From Coffea arabica (taxonomy: Eukaryota; Streptophyta; Magnoliopsida; Gentianales; Rubiaceae), in NCBI RefSeq assembly GCF_036785885.1, contig NC_092316.1, forward strand, positions 26,343,001 to 26,407,000: 64,000 nucleotides of DNA, in the 5' to 3' direction. The notes under the pieces are model-generated. The model saw nothing but the letters and a program-made list of their open reading frames with translations. It did no database searches and was not told where the DNA came from. Below, piece by piece: positions 1-11,277 of this stretch; the first letter of the stretch is position 1, and every line of letters begins with the position of its first letter. Position numbers and translations under genes: made by a program.

Positions 1-79
1 GTCTCTTCAACTTCCCATGTTGCCTCCTCTACTCCATGGTTCTTCCATAGAACTTTCACTAGTGGTATCTGCTTGTTCC
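1..79 (-). pseudogene. Chromodomain tail of integrase, out of frame
   Basis: Just past the stop that ends the integrase reading frame, the minus strand encodes in another frame a stretch containing IPLVKVLW and EEATWE, both hallmarks of the chromodomain attached to Tekay-type integrases. The family uses this module to recognise chromatin at the insertion site. The frame change sits near positions 80-90, where a short length difference in an A-rich codon run separates the two halves. The domain runs off the left edge of the window. The link to the integrase is clear from position and motif; the exact indel cannot be fixed without relatives. Confidence 0.75.
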
Positions 80-1144
80 TCAATTTTCCTTTACCTTTCG
101 ATCCAGAAGTTTTACCGGTCTCTCCTCATAGGTCAGGGTTTCATCGATCTCAATATTCTCCGGTTGTAAAACATGAGAGGGGTCTGGATGGTATTTCTTA
201 AGCATAGACACATGAAACACGTTATGAATTCGAGACAAACTCGGTGGTAATTCCAGCTTATAGGCTACATTCCCAACTCGTTGGATAATCTTATAAGGCC
301 CTACAAACTTTGGTTGTAGTTTCTTCCCTTTTCCGGACATCAAACTTGCTTTTAAAGGCGTAATCTTGAGAAATACCATATCTCCAACAGTGAACTCCAA
401 ATCCTTTCTCCGATTGTCGGCATAACTTTTTTGTCTACTCTGAGCGGTTTGAATCCTTTGCCGTACCAATCTTACCTTTTCATTCGCCTCCTCAATCCAA
501 GATACGGTTGTCGGGTCTAAAATTTTCCGTTCACCTACTTCATCCCAACAAATTGGAGATCTACACTTCCGATCATAAAGTGCTTCGTATGGAGCCATTT
601 GAATAGAAGAGTGGAAACTATTGTTATAGGCAAATTCCACTAAAGTCAAAAACTTAATCCAATTCTCTCCAAAATCCAGTACACAAGTCCTCAACATGTC
701 CTCAAGAGCCTGAATTGTTCTTTCAGATTGTCCATCCGTCTGGGGATGGTAAGTGGTACTAAAGTTCAACTTAGTCCCCAACACTTGCATCTTTTGCCAA
801 AACCTCGAAACAAATCTTGGATCCCTATCTGACACAATACTCACAGGTATACCATGTAATCTGATGATCTCATCCAAGTACAACCTAGCCAGCTTTTCTA
901 ACGGGTATTTCATGTTAATCGGTAGAAAATGAGCCGATTTAGTCAATCTATCCACTATCACCCAAATGGCATCATGGCCTCTCTGTGTTCTTGGTAAGCC
1001 TGATACGAAATCCATGGTAATATTTTTCCATTTCCACTCAGGTATTTCTAGAGGTTGCAAAAGCCTTGATGGTCTCTGATGTTCGGCTTTAACCTGTTGA
1101 CAAACCAAGCATGTCTGAACAAATTGGGCAATTTCCTTATTCAT
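80..1144 (-). pseudogene. Integrase catalytic core and GPY module, cut off from gag-pol by one stop
   Basis: This 354-codon stretch follows directly, in the same frame, after the stop at 1151-1153 that ends the gag-pol frame. It opens with CLVCQQVKAEH, the second half of the HHCC zinc-binding domain. The catalytic aspartates are in TMDFVSG (about residue 45) and SDRD (about 105), and the glutamate is in QSERTIQ (about 140). Only 34 residues separate the second D (codon 827-829) from E (722-724); the family norm is 35. The GPY motif is in KFVGPYKII near residue 280. A TGA replaces the expected tryptophan after the YW of the zinc domain. Integrase inserts the cDNA into host DNA; this copy would need readthrough, so I call it broken. 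Confidence 0.88.
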
Positions 1145-1150
1145 ATTTTT

Positions 1151-4100
1151 TCACCAATATAGACTTTTCAAGTTTTGGTACATTTTATTCCCTCCTGGAT
1201 GTACTGTAAACTTTGATCGGTGTGCCTCTTCTAAAATTTCTTTTCTAAGCCCTTCATCCTTTGGCACAACCACCCGATTTCGAAATCTCAATATTCCATC
1301 CGATCCCAAATTGAAATCCGGCTGGTCTCCCATCTTAACTTTCTCCACCAACTTTTGCACTTCAGGGTCCTTTTCCTGAGATTCCTTAATACGTTCCAAT
1401 AAAGTGGAGGTTATCACAATATTCCCCAAAATTACTTTCCTTGGTTCTAATAGAAGATTCCAATAGCTAACTTCCTCCAACAGCTGAAATTCCTTAACCA
1501 TCAATCCAGCCATTTGTACCTGACGGCTCAAAGCATCGGCCACTACATTGGCCTTTCCAGGGTGGTACTTAATCGTACAATCATAATCTTCCAGAAATTC
1601 CATCCATCTACGCTGCCTCAAGTTCAGCTCCTTCTGAGAAAATAAATACTTAAGGCTTTTGTGATCTGTAAAAACCTCAAATGTCACTCCGTATAAATAG
1701 TGTCTCCATTTCTTCAAAGCAAAGACCACAGCCGCTAACTCCAAATCATGGGTCGGATAATTTCCTTCATGCGGTTTCAATTTCCTAGAGGCATAAGCTA
1801 TCACTTTATCATTTTGCATCAAAACACATCCCAAACCTTCCTTAGAAGCATCTGTGTAAACCACAAAACTATCCTGTCCATTAGGTAGAGCTAGAACAGG
1901 CGCTCTAGTCAACCATCTTTTCAACTCCTGAAAACTTCCTTCACACTTAGGACTCCAAATAAATTTTCCATTTTTCTTGGTCAACTCAGTCATAGGCCCA
2001 GCAATTTTCGAAAAATTCTGGATGAATCTCCGGTAATACCCTGCCAATCCTATAAAACTCCGAACTTCGGTTCGGTTTTCCGGTCGTTTCCATTTCGAAA
2101 CAGCTTCAACTTTAGTTGGATCCACTTTAATCCCATCTTGAGAAATTATATGCCCTAGGAAAATCACTTCTTTTAGCCAGAATTCACACTTGCTAAACTT
2201 AGCATATAACTGATGTTCCCTCAAGATTTGTAAAACAATTCTCAAATATTTCTCATGATCCTTCATATTCTTAGAATACACCAAAATATCATCAATGAAG
2301 ATCACCACAAATTGATCCAAGTAAGGCTTAAAAACCCTATGCATTAAATCCATGAAAGCGGCAGGTGCATTGGTTAACCCAAAAGGCATTACTGCAAACT
2401 CGAAGTGCCCATACCTCGAGTTAAAAGTAGTCTTAGGTATGTCCTTCTCCAAAATCCTCAATTGATAGTAACCCTGCCTTAGATCCAACTTTGAAAACAC
2501 TACTGCTCCTTGCAATTGGTCAAACCGTTCATCAATGTGGGGTAGTGGGTATTTATTCTTAATCGTAACATCATTTAAGCCTCGATAATCTATACATAAC
2601 CTCAAACTCCCATCTTTCTTCTTTACAAACAAAACTGGGGCTCCCCACGGGGAATCACTCTCTCGTATAAAATCCCGTTCCAACAAATCCTGTAATTGTA
2701 ATTTCAACTCCTTCAACTCAGCTGGAGCCATCCTATATGGTGTCCTTGAGATAGGTGCTGTTCCCGGAGTCACATCAATTTTAAAAACTATTTTCCGTTC
2801 CGGGGGTAGAGACTCCAATTCTTCAGGAAAAACATCGGAAAATTCTTTCACCATCGGTATGTCCTCCAAATTCACCTTATCGCTAGGGGTATTAATAAGA
2901 AAAGCCAAATATCCTTGAGCTCCCTTATTTAACAATTTTCTAGCCCGAATTCCCGAAATAAGTGCAGACGAGGCTAACTTACCCCTCACATCCAATTTCA
3001 AGGTTGCTTCCCCTGGAATACACAATTCTACAATTTTCGTCCTACAATTCAGTTGGGCATTATAACGGGCTAACCAATCCATCCCTAGGATCACATCATA
3101 TCCTTTAATCGCTAGGCCTATCAAATCGGCTAGCAATTTTCTTTCCTTCACGTAGATTTCACTATTCTTATACACCAGATTAGCAATTAGACTTTTGTCC
3201 CCAGTGGGTGTTTTAACCTCCAAGTCATATGGTAACTTAATTGGCTTCAAGTCTATTCCACTCATGAAATCAGGGTTTACAAAAGAGTGCGTTGCACCCG
3301 GATCAATTAAAACCCTAGCTAGGCGGTGAAAGATTGGAATTGTACCTTCAACCACCTCGGTCGCCACTGGAACTTGTGGATAGTCCAATGCGTAGACCCT
3401 AGCCGGTACTTTCGGTCGACTTCCTCCGGCACTGGTCTGCTTAGAGGTTGATTTTTCAGGCCTCTGCAGGCTTCCCCCTGCCTTCGATGATTTCGGACAA
3501 TTTACAATTTGATGCTCAGTGCTCTCACACAATAAGCATTTTCCCAACTTTCTCCAGCAATCGTTCTCAGAGTGGTTGGATTTACCACAATACCCACATG
3601 TAACTTGAGGGGTCACAGTTCTCGTTCCTCCTTCCCCTCTTCCCTTTTTAGAAGGGTGTACAAACTTACTGGTCTGTCCAGTAGTGCGACTAGGGAAATT
3701 CCTTTTTCTGTTGTGGAAATTCCTCACTTGAGATCTTGCATTCTCAACCCTTTGCGCTTTCTCTAAAGCCTCAGTAAAAGTAGAGATTTGGGTTGCAGCC
3801 AGGCCCTCCTGAAGTTCCACATTAAGTCCCTGTACAAACCTTCTAATCCTCCTCCGTTCATTGGCTACTAACTCAGGAGCGTATTTGAAAAGTTTAGTGA
3901 ACTTCCCTTCATACTCTGCTACAGTAAGGGTTCCTTGTTTCAACTTAATAAATTCGTCCTCCCTCTTCTCTTGGATTAAGGGCGGAAGAAACTTTTCATT
4001 AAACTCCCTTGTGAAATTCTCCCAAGTCCAAGGGGTTCGAGCCCTTTCCCATTTTCCTTTTATCAAATCCCACCAAGCACAGGCCACTCCCTCAAATTGG

Positions 4101-4477
4101 AAAGCAGCAAAGTTCACTCGCCTATCCTCAGTGTAGTCTAGAGCGGCGAATATATTGGTCATCCTTTCTAACCAATTCTCTGCTATTTCGGAGTCAGGTT
4201 CACCCATAAACTTAGGCGAGTTAAACTTTAAGAATCTTTCCAGGGCTCTATCATCTCCTCTATCCTGGCCCCCAGGTTGGTTAAATGGTCCAGGACCCTG
4301 TCTCTCCGCTAGACGTTCTAGGATATCAGTCATCCTATTGATGGCAGTAGCCACTTGGTTACCCTCAATGTTTTCCTGTCCCTGGGTCGGTCCAGTTGCC
4401 GATCCCTGGTCATCCCCCTGAGGTTGGGCCTGTCTAAACGCTCGCCCACGGCCTCGACCACTTCTTAGTCCTTCCAT
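1151..4477 (-). CDS. Gag-protease-reverse transcriptase-RNase H polyprotein (integrase N-terminus at its end)
   Basis: One open frame of 1108 residues. Gag: a capsid-like region near residues 95-240 ([10 protein letters not shown]), then two CX2CX4HX4C zinc knuckles near 292-328 that bind RNA. Aspartic protease: IDPGATHSF near 391, with P in place of the usual T or S after the catalytic D. Reverse transcriptase: [10 protein letters not shown] near 624 and the FIDD box near 726. RNase H: YTDASKEG near 872. Connection and integrase zinc finger: begins with [14 protein letters not shown] and ends at a TGA after YW. There is no frameshift between gag and pol, as is common in plant chromoviruses. 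The start at 4477 is the first ATG after a stop-rich leader and gives an arginine-glycine-rich N-terminus typical of this gag. Length and domain order are normal. Confidence 0.93.
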   Translation of the reverse strand: MEGLRSGRGRGRAFRQAQPQGDDQGSATGPTQGQENIEGNQVATAINRMTDILERLAERQGPGPFNQPGGQDRGDDRALERFLKFNSPKFMGEPDSEIAENWLERMTNIFAALDYTEDRRVNFAAFQFEGVACAWWDLIKGKWERARTPWTWENFTREFNEKFLPPLIQEKREDEFIKLKQGTLTVAEYEGKFTKLFKYAPELVANERRRIRRFVQGLNVELQEGLAATQISTFTEALEKAQRVENARSQVRNFHNRKRNFPSRTTGQTSKFVHPSKKGRGEGGTRTVTPQVTCGYCGKSNHSENDCWRKLGKCLLCESTEHQIVNCPKSSKAGGSLQRPEKSTSKQTSAGGSRPKVPARVYALDYPQVPVATEVVEGTIPIFHRLARVLIDPGATHSFVNPDFMSGIDLKPIKLPYDLEVKTPTGDKSLIANLVYKNSEIYVKERKLLADLIGLAIKGYDVILGMDWLARYNAQLNCRTKIVELCIPGEATLKLDVRGKLASSALISGIRARKLLNKGAQGYLAFLINTPSDKVNLEDIPMVKEFSDVFPEELESLPPERKIVFKIDVTPGTAPISRTPYRMAPAELKELKLQLQDLLERDFIRESDSPWGAPVLFVKKKDGSLRLCIDYRGLNDVTIKNKYPLPHIDERFDQLQGAVVFSKLDLRQGYYQLRILEKDIPKTTFNSRYGHFEFAVMPFGLTNAPAAFMDLMHRVFKPYLDQFVVIFIDDILVYSKNMKDHEKYLRIVLQILREHQLYAKFSKCEFWLKEVIFLGHIISQDGIKVDPTKVEAVSKWKRPENRTEVRSFIGLAGYYRRFIQNFSKIAGPMTELTKKNGKFIWSPKCEGSFQELKRWLTRAPVLALPNGQDSFVVYTDASKEGLGCVLMQNDKVIAYASRKLKPHEGNYPTHDLELAAVVFALKKWRHYLYGVTFEVFTDHKSLKYLFSQKELNLRQRRWMEFLEDYDCTIKYHPGKANVVADALSRQVQMAGLMVKEFQLLEEVSYWNLLLEPRKVILGNIVITSTLLERIKESQEKDPEVQKLVEKVKMGDQPDFNLGSDGILRFRNRVVVPKDEGLRKEILEEAHRSKFTVHPGGNKMYQNLKSLYW

Positions 4478-4813
4478 TAGCCTAAATGTGCCTAGTGCAA
4501 GAAATAGATTAACTTAAGCAGAAAAGAAGAAATATATGGAAATTAGAACCAACCAAGAAAGCATTGAAATTAACAATAATTTACATTCATAAACATGTCA
4601 AGTTCGTACAATTAGCAAGTTAGGGACAATTCACAAAAATATAGCACACATGTGCTCAAAAGTATACTTTTAGTCACAGAAGACTAAAGTAAAAACAAGT
4701 GCCCAAAAGTAGGCCACACAAGCATGCAAAATACAATGGCCTCAGCACTCGCGTCACCCTAACTAGTCCTAACTGTACCGGTCAAAAGTCAAAAGGGGTC
4801 AACGACTAAGGTC
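4478..4813 (-). other. Non-coding spacer between leader ORF and gag
   Basis: A-rich stretch of the element's 5' leader without a credible reading frame. Nothing else recognised. Confidence 0.5.
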
Positions 4814-5335
4814 CTAGTCCACAGCGGGGCTATCAGGAGGAACCTTCTCCTCGGGATCCTCCTCCTCAACGTCAGGAATCACCTCAGCAGCGTCCTCAAC
4901 CAATCTAGTGGCATCAGCCAGGATCTCGAAAGTCCGAGTACGGACATCCCGTCCTAACCTAGTAAGTCGAGCCCTAGTATCCTGAAGGTCCTCGTTAACC
5001 ACTGCAGATGTGGCTACCTCACCCTCCAGCACCTCCTCGAGCTCGGCAATCCGCTCACCCTGAGCGCCAACCATCTGCCTAAACTCGTCTACCTCAGCCT
5101 GTAAATCACGGTTGGCATCCACCAACTGACGATTCTCGTCGTCCAGAGCAAGCACTATATGGTTCGGGTAGGCGAAAGTCAACCTACACGAACATCGAGG
5201 GTATCTATTATAAGGTGAGTAGCGTACTCGAGCTCCTCCCGCTAGAGCTCGGTAGAAGATAGTCCTAAGAGGCTCGTAATGACCATTCGCATGGCCATTC
5301 CCATTAGCTGCCGGGGCTCCATTTCCGTCATCCAT
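4814..5335 (-). CDS. Accessory leader ORF upstream of gag (173 aa, acidic, coiled-coil)
   Basis: This frame lies between the primer site and gag on the coding strand of the element. I do not recognise a family. The protein starts with an Asn/Gly/Ala-rich segment (residues 1-20), passes through an Arg/Tyr-rich patch (about 25-55), then forms a long heptad-like acidic helix (about 62-145, with DDENRQLVDANRDLQAEVDE) and a strongly acidic, proline-ended tail. Base composition is clearly more GC-rich than the surrounding leader, which argues that the frame is or was under coding constraint. It has no zinc knuckle or enzyme motif. It might be an accessory Gag-like or assembly protein, or a captured host fragment; both are guesses. 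Confidence 0.55.
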   Translation of the reverse strand: MDDGNGAPAANGNGHANGHYEPLRTIFYRALAGGARVRYSPYNRYPRCSCRLTFAYPNHIVLALDDENRQLVDANRDLQAEVDEFRQMVGAQGERIAELEEVLEGEVATSAVVNEDLQDTRARLTRLGRDVRTRTFEILADATRLVEDAAEVIPDVEEEDPEEKVPPDSPAVD

Positions 5336-5344
5336 CCCTGCAAA

Positions 5345-5359
5345 ATAATAATAATAATA
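5345..5359. repeat. AAT trinucleotide microsatellite
   Basis: Short run of AAT units in the leader, between the accessory ORF and the primer site. Confidence 0.7.
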
Positions 5360-5574
5360 TTTTTCAGGTTAGAAACTTAAATCACCACTCAGTTCCAATA
5401 TCCTGCAATGCATGCCTAACTTAATCGCTGGTTCATCCCAATCGTCACTTGAGGTAGGACTAACTTAGATGCTAGCTCGCCTCAAGTATCACTTAGGGTA
5501 GGATTAAGTCATCCCATATCGAGTCTTAAAGGTAGAGTATCTAATATGTCTCCCATATACACCTCTAACCTAGT

Positions 5575-5586
5575 GCTCTGATACCA
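5575..5586 (-). promoter_or_regulatory. Primer-binding site, tRNA-iMet type
   Basis: On the minus strand this reads TGGTATCAGAGC, the complement of the 3' end of plant initiator-methionine tRNA. It lies 2 bp inside the LTR end (CA at 5589-5590 on the minus strand). It primes minus-strand cDNA synthesis and fixes the element's orientation. Confidence 0.92.
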
Positions 5587-5588
5587 AC

Positions 5589-6235
5589 TGTGACGCCCCA
5601 CATCTCCCTAAGGCGGACCAAAGGGTATCCGCGGACGCCTGCCCAGCTCTCGCCAGGACTCAAGCAATTTCATTCAATTTAAATCCGAACTAAACACATC
5701 GAAGAGAACAACATGAATACAAATGATGCGGAAGCGTTCAAGCATAAAATCATCCATTACTCCGCCCATAGATAGGGCGTTCAAGATACAACTTAAATCC
5801 AAAATATACGTCAGGCCCAAAAGTTACACTTCAATTCCAAAAGTACAATCCCCACAAAGGACATAGCCACTAACAATAGAAAACCTTAAAACAAAAGTAC
5901 AGCGAAGGTTTTCTCCAAACTTCTCCAAGATTCGGTCCTGTTAAGGAAAACAAAACTATAGGGTGAGCTAAATGCTCGTGAGGCCAAGAACACACATGCA
6001 AGCACTTTGTCAAATAACAATCCCAAATTTAATAAATAAAACCATGTCTTTTCAATAATCAATCATTCGAACAGAAAAAGTAATCAGAAACAATTCAAGG
6101 ATATAGTAGCTCTCAGGAGCTAAGTTCCACTCGCTCTGCCGATGTCATTCGTATACCTTCCCGCGTTGACCCTCCTGTCAACCGGGTCGGTATTTCCATT
6201 TCCGTAGATCACCACTTACTTCCCTCCGTCCACCG
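5589..6235 (-). mobile_element. 5' LTR of the chromovirus, 3' (U5-side) segment
   Basis: Begins with TGTGACGCCCC in window orientation, so the LTR ends in GGGGCGTCACA on its own strand. It contains the conserved U5 hairpin at 5642-5657 and a splice-acceptor-like pyrimidine tract ending in CAG at 5938. It is interrupted at 6235 by the solo LTR; the rest continues at 9006. Confidence 0.88.
6231..6235. repeat. Target-site duplication CACCG, left copy
   Basis: CACCG is repeated exactly at 9001-9005, flanking the solo LTR. A 5-bp duplication is the normal Ty3/gypsy footprint. Confidence 0.93.
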
Positions 6236-9000
6236 TGTGACAGCCCCACTTTCCCCTAAGGCGAACCAAAGAGGTTAGCGGACTGCCTGCCCAGCTCTCG
6301 CCAGGACTAACGGTGCAGTATAGAGCGATCTTTCACGTTCCGGAACTTATAACGCGCGCAAATAAGGCAAAAGGGCAAAATAACCCAAAATAAAAGAAAC
6401 AAAATCCGGAGTCGGCCATGAATAGTAACCGACTCGTCCGAACCCAACCAAACATCGAATTTATGAATTACATAAACCACATAACATTTAGCCTTTACAA
6501 ACCAAAAATGACATTTAAAAGTGATACAAAAGTCACTACATATATGGTTTGCCAAAACAAAAGTGAAAACGGCCCTAATGACACATTTAGGGTCCCATTT
6601 TATATACAATACAAAAGAGTCATTCATCTAGTTCATTCGGCAACCATTTATCAAAATTCATTCCAAAAGAGTCATATTCCTGTAAGGAAAACAAAAGGAA
6701 CGGGGTGAGCTAATTGCCCAGTGAGAATACAACTCAAGCAACCAAGTTCATGGATACATCAAGTTTAACAGTCCAATTTACCAAAATAAATAAAGCCACA
6801 CATTAATAATGAGGAAAAAAAGGATACGGGTGGCTCTCAAGAGCCCTTTTCCTCGTTTGAATTCTTGATCAGGTCTCATTGACTCTCCGTCAATGTCTGA
6901 AAGGTAACCAACCGTAGACTCCTCTTAACTTCCATTCCCTTCCTCCTAACATTCCTCAACCGGGCCCGAAATCCAAACACTTGCATTGTGGTATTACTCG
7001 AGTAAACCGGAATCAAGAGTCTCTCATACTACAAGATTCCCTATGATGTTGCCCCAAGGCGCATTAATTGGCACGACCAAGCCCTCGCCGGCTCGATTCA
7101 ATCAATAACCAATGGGGTTGAGCTCATGGATAATATTTGAAGTCATGTATTTCATTTCATATAACATTTCATATAACATTTCATATAACATTTCATATAA
7201 CTTTCCAATAACATGCGAAACAATAAGTGAAAGTGATAAAGTACACTCTCACTTGGATCAATCAACATTCAACATCTCAAGTACAAAGATCAAAGCCATG
7301 TAATAGCACATAAGTGAGTAGTACACTCACCTAGCTAGTACAATGCGGTTTCAAATACTTTAGTCAAAAGAACGTTGTGCACCACCGTCACGCCCTAAAA
7401 TCACGCAACAAATGCAATGAGACTCGATAACGAGTCATATAGCAATGCTAAACACAACCCCAATAGGGTTTCATATGCATAAATGAGCATAATAGCAAAC
7501 CAGAAATTAGAAAATGGCCTTAGTCTTGGCCCCAAATAGAAAACTGTTTTGCCCTTATTATGCGGTAATGGTGTAAAATTCTCTACGGTTATCGGATGGG
7601 GGTGTAAGACCCACCATTTCGAAGCTATGAAACAGGGCTACAACAATGTAGAAGGTCACTCAATCCAGTTCCTAGCTTAACTAGGTCGAAAATGCCAAAT
7701 ACTATACCAGAATTACCAAAACAGGTTTGCAAATCACACAAAACTGTAATTACTATAACTTAGTCTATACAAGTCCAAATGCCGAAATTCCAAAGGCATA
7801 TGTTAGCTAAGACATCCAGCTACATTTCATCAGAAGACACCAACAACTAAATCCAAACCAATTCCAGTCAAAATGGCCAATAACCAGTACAGTTTTCGCA
7901 TTCTGTCCAAAGCAGAACAGCTACAGTAATTTCGTCATATCTCACTCCACACTAATCCAAATGACCTGAAATTTTGCAGGCATCTCAAACACATCAATAC
8001 CTACAACTTTCATGTTTTGAGCAAAGTCCAATTCGGCCTCTATCTATGACCTAAAATTTCGGACAGAATGTTCAACCAAGAACCCTAATTTTTCCAGAAA
8101 TTCTTCCAAATTCAAAATTGATTGCAATTTCCTATCATATGCACCTACTAGAGCCAAAGCCCCTTATTACCAACCATCAAAAACAACCACACCATCAAGA
8201 TCATATGAAACCAGAAAATTCCTCAAAAAAATAAAAAACTCAACCAAATCACTTCAAACCAAGAAATAAATCATATATTCCTTCACTCATGCCACCATTA
8301 AGCATCATATAACCATCATTAGGTATAGGGGAGAGGTTGAAGCATCACTTACCAAGAAACAAGAGAGAGGAGGATATTGGACACCTTAGCTCTTCAAAAC
8401 AACTTCACTAATACTCTTACTAGCACTAAAAGATAGGATTTTATGGAGTGAAATGGATGGAAGCAAATGTTTTTGGTTGATTTGCACCAAGTAGAAGCTA
8501 AAACTTGAAGAGTTTCTCCTTCCTTCCTTGAGCTAGAGAGCCGGCCAACAAGAGAAGAAAATGGTGAGTTTTAGTCAATTTTTTGAGATATTTAACTAAT
8601 GGGTCAAAAGTCAAAAACATGAATAGTAAGCCTTAAGTCAAACCCAATGAAACAATGACACTTGGCACCTCAATTAATGCAATCCTATCCTTTCTTTTCT
8701 CTCTCACATCAATCATTTCACACACTCTACTTATCTCTTAACACCCGATAAATTTTACACAGTATCCGAAACTTAACCTTATTGGCCGAATTTTTCCGAA
8801 CTTTTCGCACTAGTGGGTCCCACGTCCACTATTTACTCTTAATTTTCTAAAAACTCTCTAATACTAGAAAAATCATCTTAAAACTATAATTACGCATAAA
8901 ATCTACCAGAAAATATTTCTAAGCCAGAAAATGCAAAAATTATGCAATTAAGGGGTAATAAACCCTAGGAAAAAAAATAGGGTTTTTACGGGTTCTCACA
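6236..9000 (-). mobile_element. Solo LTR (2765 bp), same family as the array at 53119-64000
   Basis: On its own strand it starts TGTGAGAACCCG and ends GGGGCTGTCACA, matching the ends of the 3120-bp LTRs near the right end of the window. It is about 350 bp shorter and visibly diverged. The exact 5-bp duplication on both sides and the absence of internal sequence show insertion of a full element followed by LTR-LTR recombination. It contains a donor-like GTAAGT at 8352 and an acceptor-like TTACAG ending at 6680 (minus strand), plus the U5 hairpin at 6290-6305. Confidence 0.93.
7153..7200. repeat. Four 12-bp tandem repeats
   Basis: Four consecutive copies of CATTTCATATAA inside the solo LTR. 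The 3120-bp relatives show no such expansion in the parts I compared, so it probably arose by local slippage. Confidence 0.85.
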
Positions 9001-9005
9001 CACCG
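9001..9005. repeat. Target-site duplication CACCG, right copy
   Basis: Matches 6231-6235 exactly and marks the outer edge of the solo LTR. Confidence 0.93.
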
Positions 9006-11277
9006 TACACCTCAAGGGCCCACAAGTCATTTATAAGGCGATACTCCACGAGTATGCCAAGCAGGACCTCTCATTAGGTCGAGCTTATATATATCTCATG
9101 GCTCGCCCAAGTTCCCGACCAAGCCCATTGCCGGCTCGAGTCCAAGGACGGCCTATGAGTTTGGGCGTCCCCCATTCATTTAAAAGTCGAGGAGGTTCAC
9201 TCCATCGACGTATGTATTCATAACATACCATTGCATTTCAGTCATTCATTCAACATATTTCAATCATTTAATACATTTCAATCATTCATTTGAAATTAGA
9301 ACAAGTGCGATAAAGTACGCACCCGCCCTTATTTTCTTAAAATTCCAACAATTACCACAAATAAACATGTATCAAAGATTCACACACTTGACACTCACCG
9401 AGCAATTCAATAAGAATTATTTTCTGGGAGTTCAAGTGTCCACTGTGAGATCCTCTTGAAGGTCTCCTTGTGCGCCTGGCAATTAATAGTGGATAATCAC
9501 ACAATTAACCCACTTATCAAGAAAGATCGTACACTAGTACAATCTAAGGATTATTTCACAAAAGAAACCTCAATTACACGTAAACTGAGGTTCAACTTGC
9601 CTTTTATTATGTACAATATTATTTGAGTTTTTATCATGAAAATCGTGAGCAAAACGTTTAAGAATATCAAAAGAATAAAGAGTTCTTGAAAACTCTATTT
9701 CTTTGAAATTGGAAAATTTTCAGTTTTATTATGAATTTTTGAAAAATCGTAACTCGCTCGGCATAAGTCGAGAATTGGAAAACTTTATACCGTTGGAAAC
9801 CTCTTAGAAAGTACTATAAGTTCCTAGAAGACACTTTTCCATGAATGAAAGTGAAAAGTGTTAAAAAATGAGCTTGAAGATGCAGGGTTGGTTTACAAGG
9901 CAGAATTAAGTTGGATTTCGGCCAACTTTGGAAATTCGGCACGATTCACACGTTGCAAACCGGCCTCTGAAATTTGCAGCTCAATTAGTGTTACAAGTGA
10001 GGTTTATAACAAAACAAACAGATCAAGAATCGGGGTTTCGAGTACCGAGATACGGTAGCCCGAAGTTGGGAAAATTCAAGACTGGAGAAGAATTTCCAGA
10101 TTTGAACCTCCAACACTAGAAATTTAATTAGGTATCGAAACGAACTTGGATTGGTACCAAAATTGGCAGTAATTTACTCCCATATGAAAGGTACCGCTCT
10201 ATCAAAATTTCAGGGAAAAATACCCTCGGAAAGATAGTTAATTAGTCAACCAAAGTTCAGGAAAAATTATAAGGCAATCTGCCTTTAGACTTTCATTACC
10301 CATTTCAAAACGTTTAATCAAGCAAACTATCCAATCATGGTTCATTTGTGAAATAAAGGCCTAAGAAACATCCATAATGCCTTTGGTAAGTGTTTAGTAT
10401 CAAAAACATCAATTAACAAGTTCACTCCAAGATCTTGTTCCAAACTAGTCCAAATATTAGGGTTTTTCCAAAACAGGGCAGTCCTCTTGTTTTGGTCACA
10501 ATTCAGTCAATTTAACTCGGAATCGAGCATAGCTTATTCCGTTGGAAAATACATTCATAGGGCTAAAATATCACAGAAGAAATCATTTCCAAATTCGGCA
10601 CCCATCTGGTTCAAAATCGGGCATCAAGTTGCTGCCTGAACACTTCATTCCAGATGAACAGAGCAACAGGACAGCGAACTTAAAACATTTGGTTTGGCTT
10701 GCTCACAAAGAATCAGAACTTGCATTATATTCCAAATTAAATCCAGGAATGTCTAGTTTCAAACGCCACCAACGGCACATGATTTCGACATCCGAGGACA
10801 GAGTTATAGCCGAAATACTACCACTGGTCAGAGTCATACGCGAACAGTTTTCCAGATTTGCTAGTTTCTCAAAAAAAATTCATTTGCTCAACCAAACCTC
10901 AATTTTTTCAAATGAAAATTTTCACACATCTAATACATCCTATAAACATCCAATTCAAGCCGTTAGACCATTAAAAATTGGCCTTAAAATGGCCGAACAT
11001 GGCAGGGGCAAAATCGGAAATTTTTGCTTCTTACACCCAATGAAGTTTCTACTAATTACCCACCACTAATGCATCATTTTAACCACTAAACCAACAATAT
11101 AACCACCATCAATCATCAAATCAGCAACAACAACCCAAGTGTGGGAATTCAAAGAGCCCACTATCACATTTTTTCACCATACACAAGCTAACCAAATGCA
11201 TGCATGAACTTAACAAGGTAAGATAGCTTCCAAACTTCAAGTTTCCAAGAGTGGATCATCACTTACTTTGGTTTGAT
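9006..11277 (-). mobile_element. 5' LTR of the chromovirus, remaining segment, truncated
   Basis: Continues the LTR begun at 5589. It shows no reading frame I would defend. On the minus strand AAA followed by GTAAGTGATG at about 11266 looks like a splice donor. In the related LTRs the same motif lies about 640-650 bp from the LTR's 5' end, so roughly that much is missing beyond 11277. Confidence 0.75.

Larger units (their letters stand above)
1..11277 (-). mobile_element. Tekay/Del-like Ty3/gypsy chromovirus, 5' portion, nested insertion inside its LTR
   Basis: Reading on the minus strand, the element runs from a 5' LTR (5589 upward) through an iMet primer site, a leader with an extra ORF, gag-protease-RT-RNase H-integrase, and a chromodomain at the window edge. 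The order PR-RT-RH-INT defines Ty3/gypsy. The C-terminal GPY module plus chromodomain place it among chromoviruses, and the sequence style is Tekay/Del. The 3' end and 3' LTR lie outside the window. The 5' LTR is split by a solo LTR at 6236-9000 and ends abruptly at 11277, where a tandem LTR array begins. The copy is damaged by an integrase stop and a chromodomain frameshift, so it is probably not autonomous now. Confidence 0.9.

Noticed and set aside
10542..11069. 175-codon frame in the chromovirus LTR, opposite strand
   Set aside because: No domain, lies antisense in LTR sequence, and is stop-free probably by chance.
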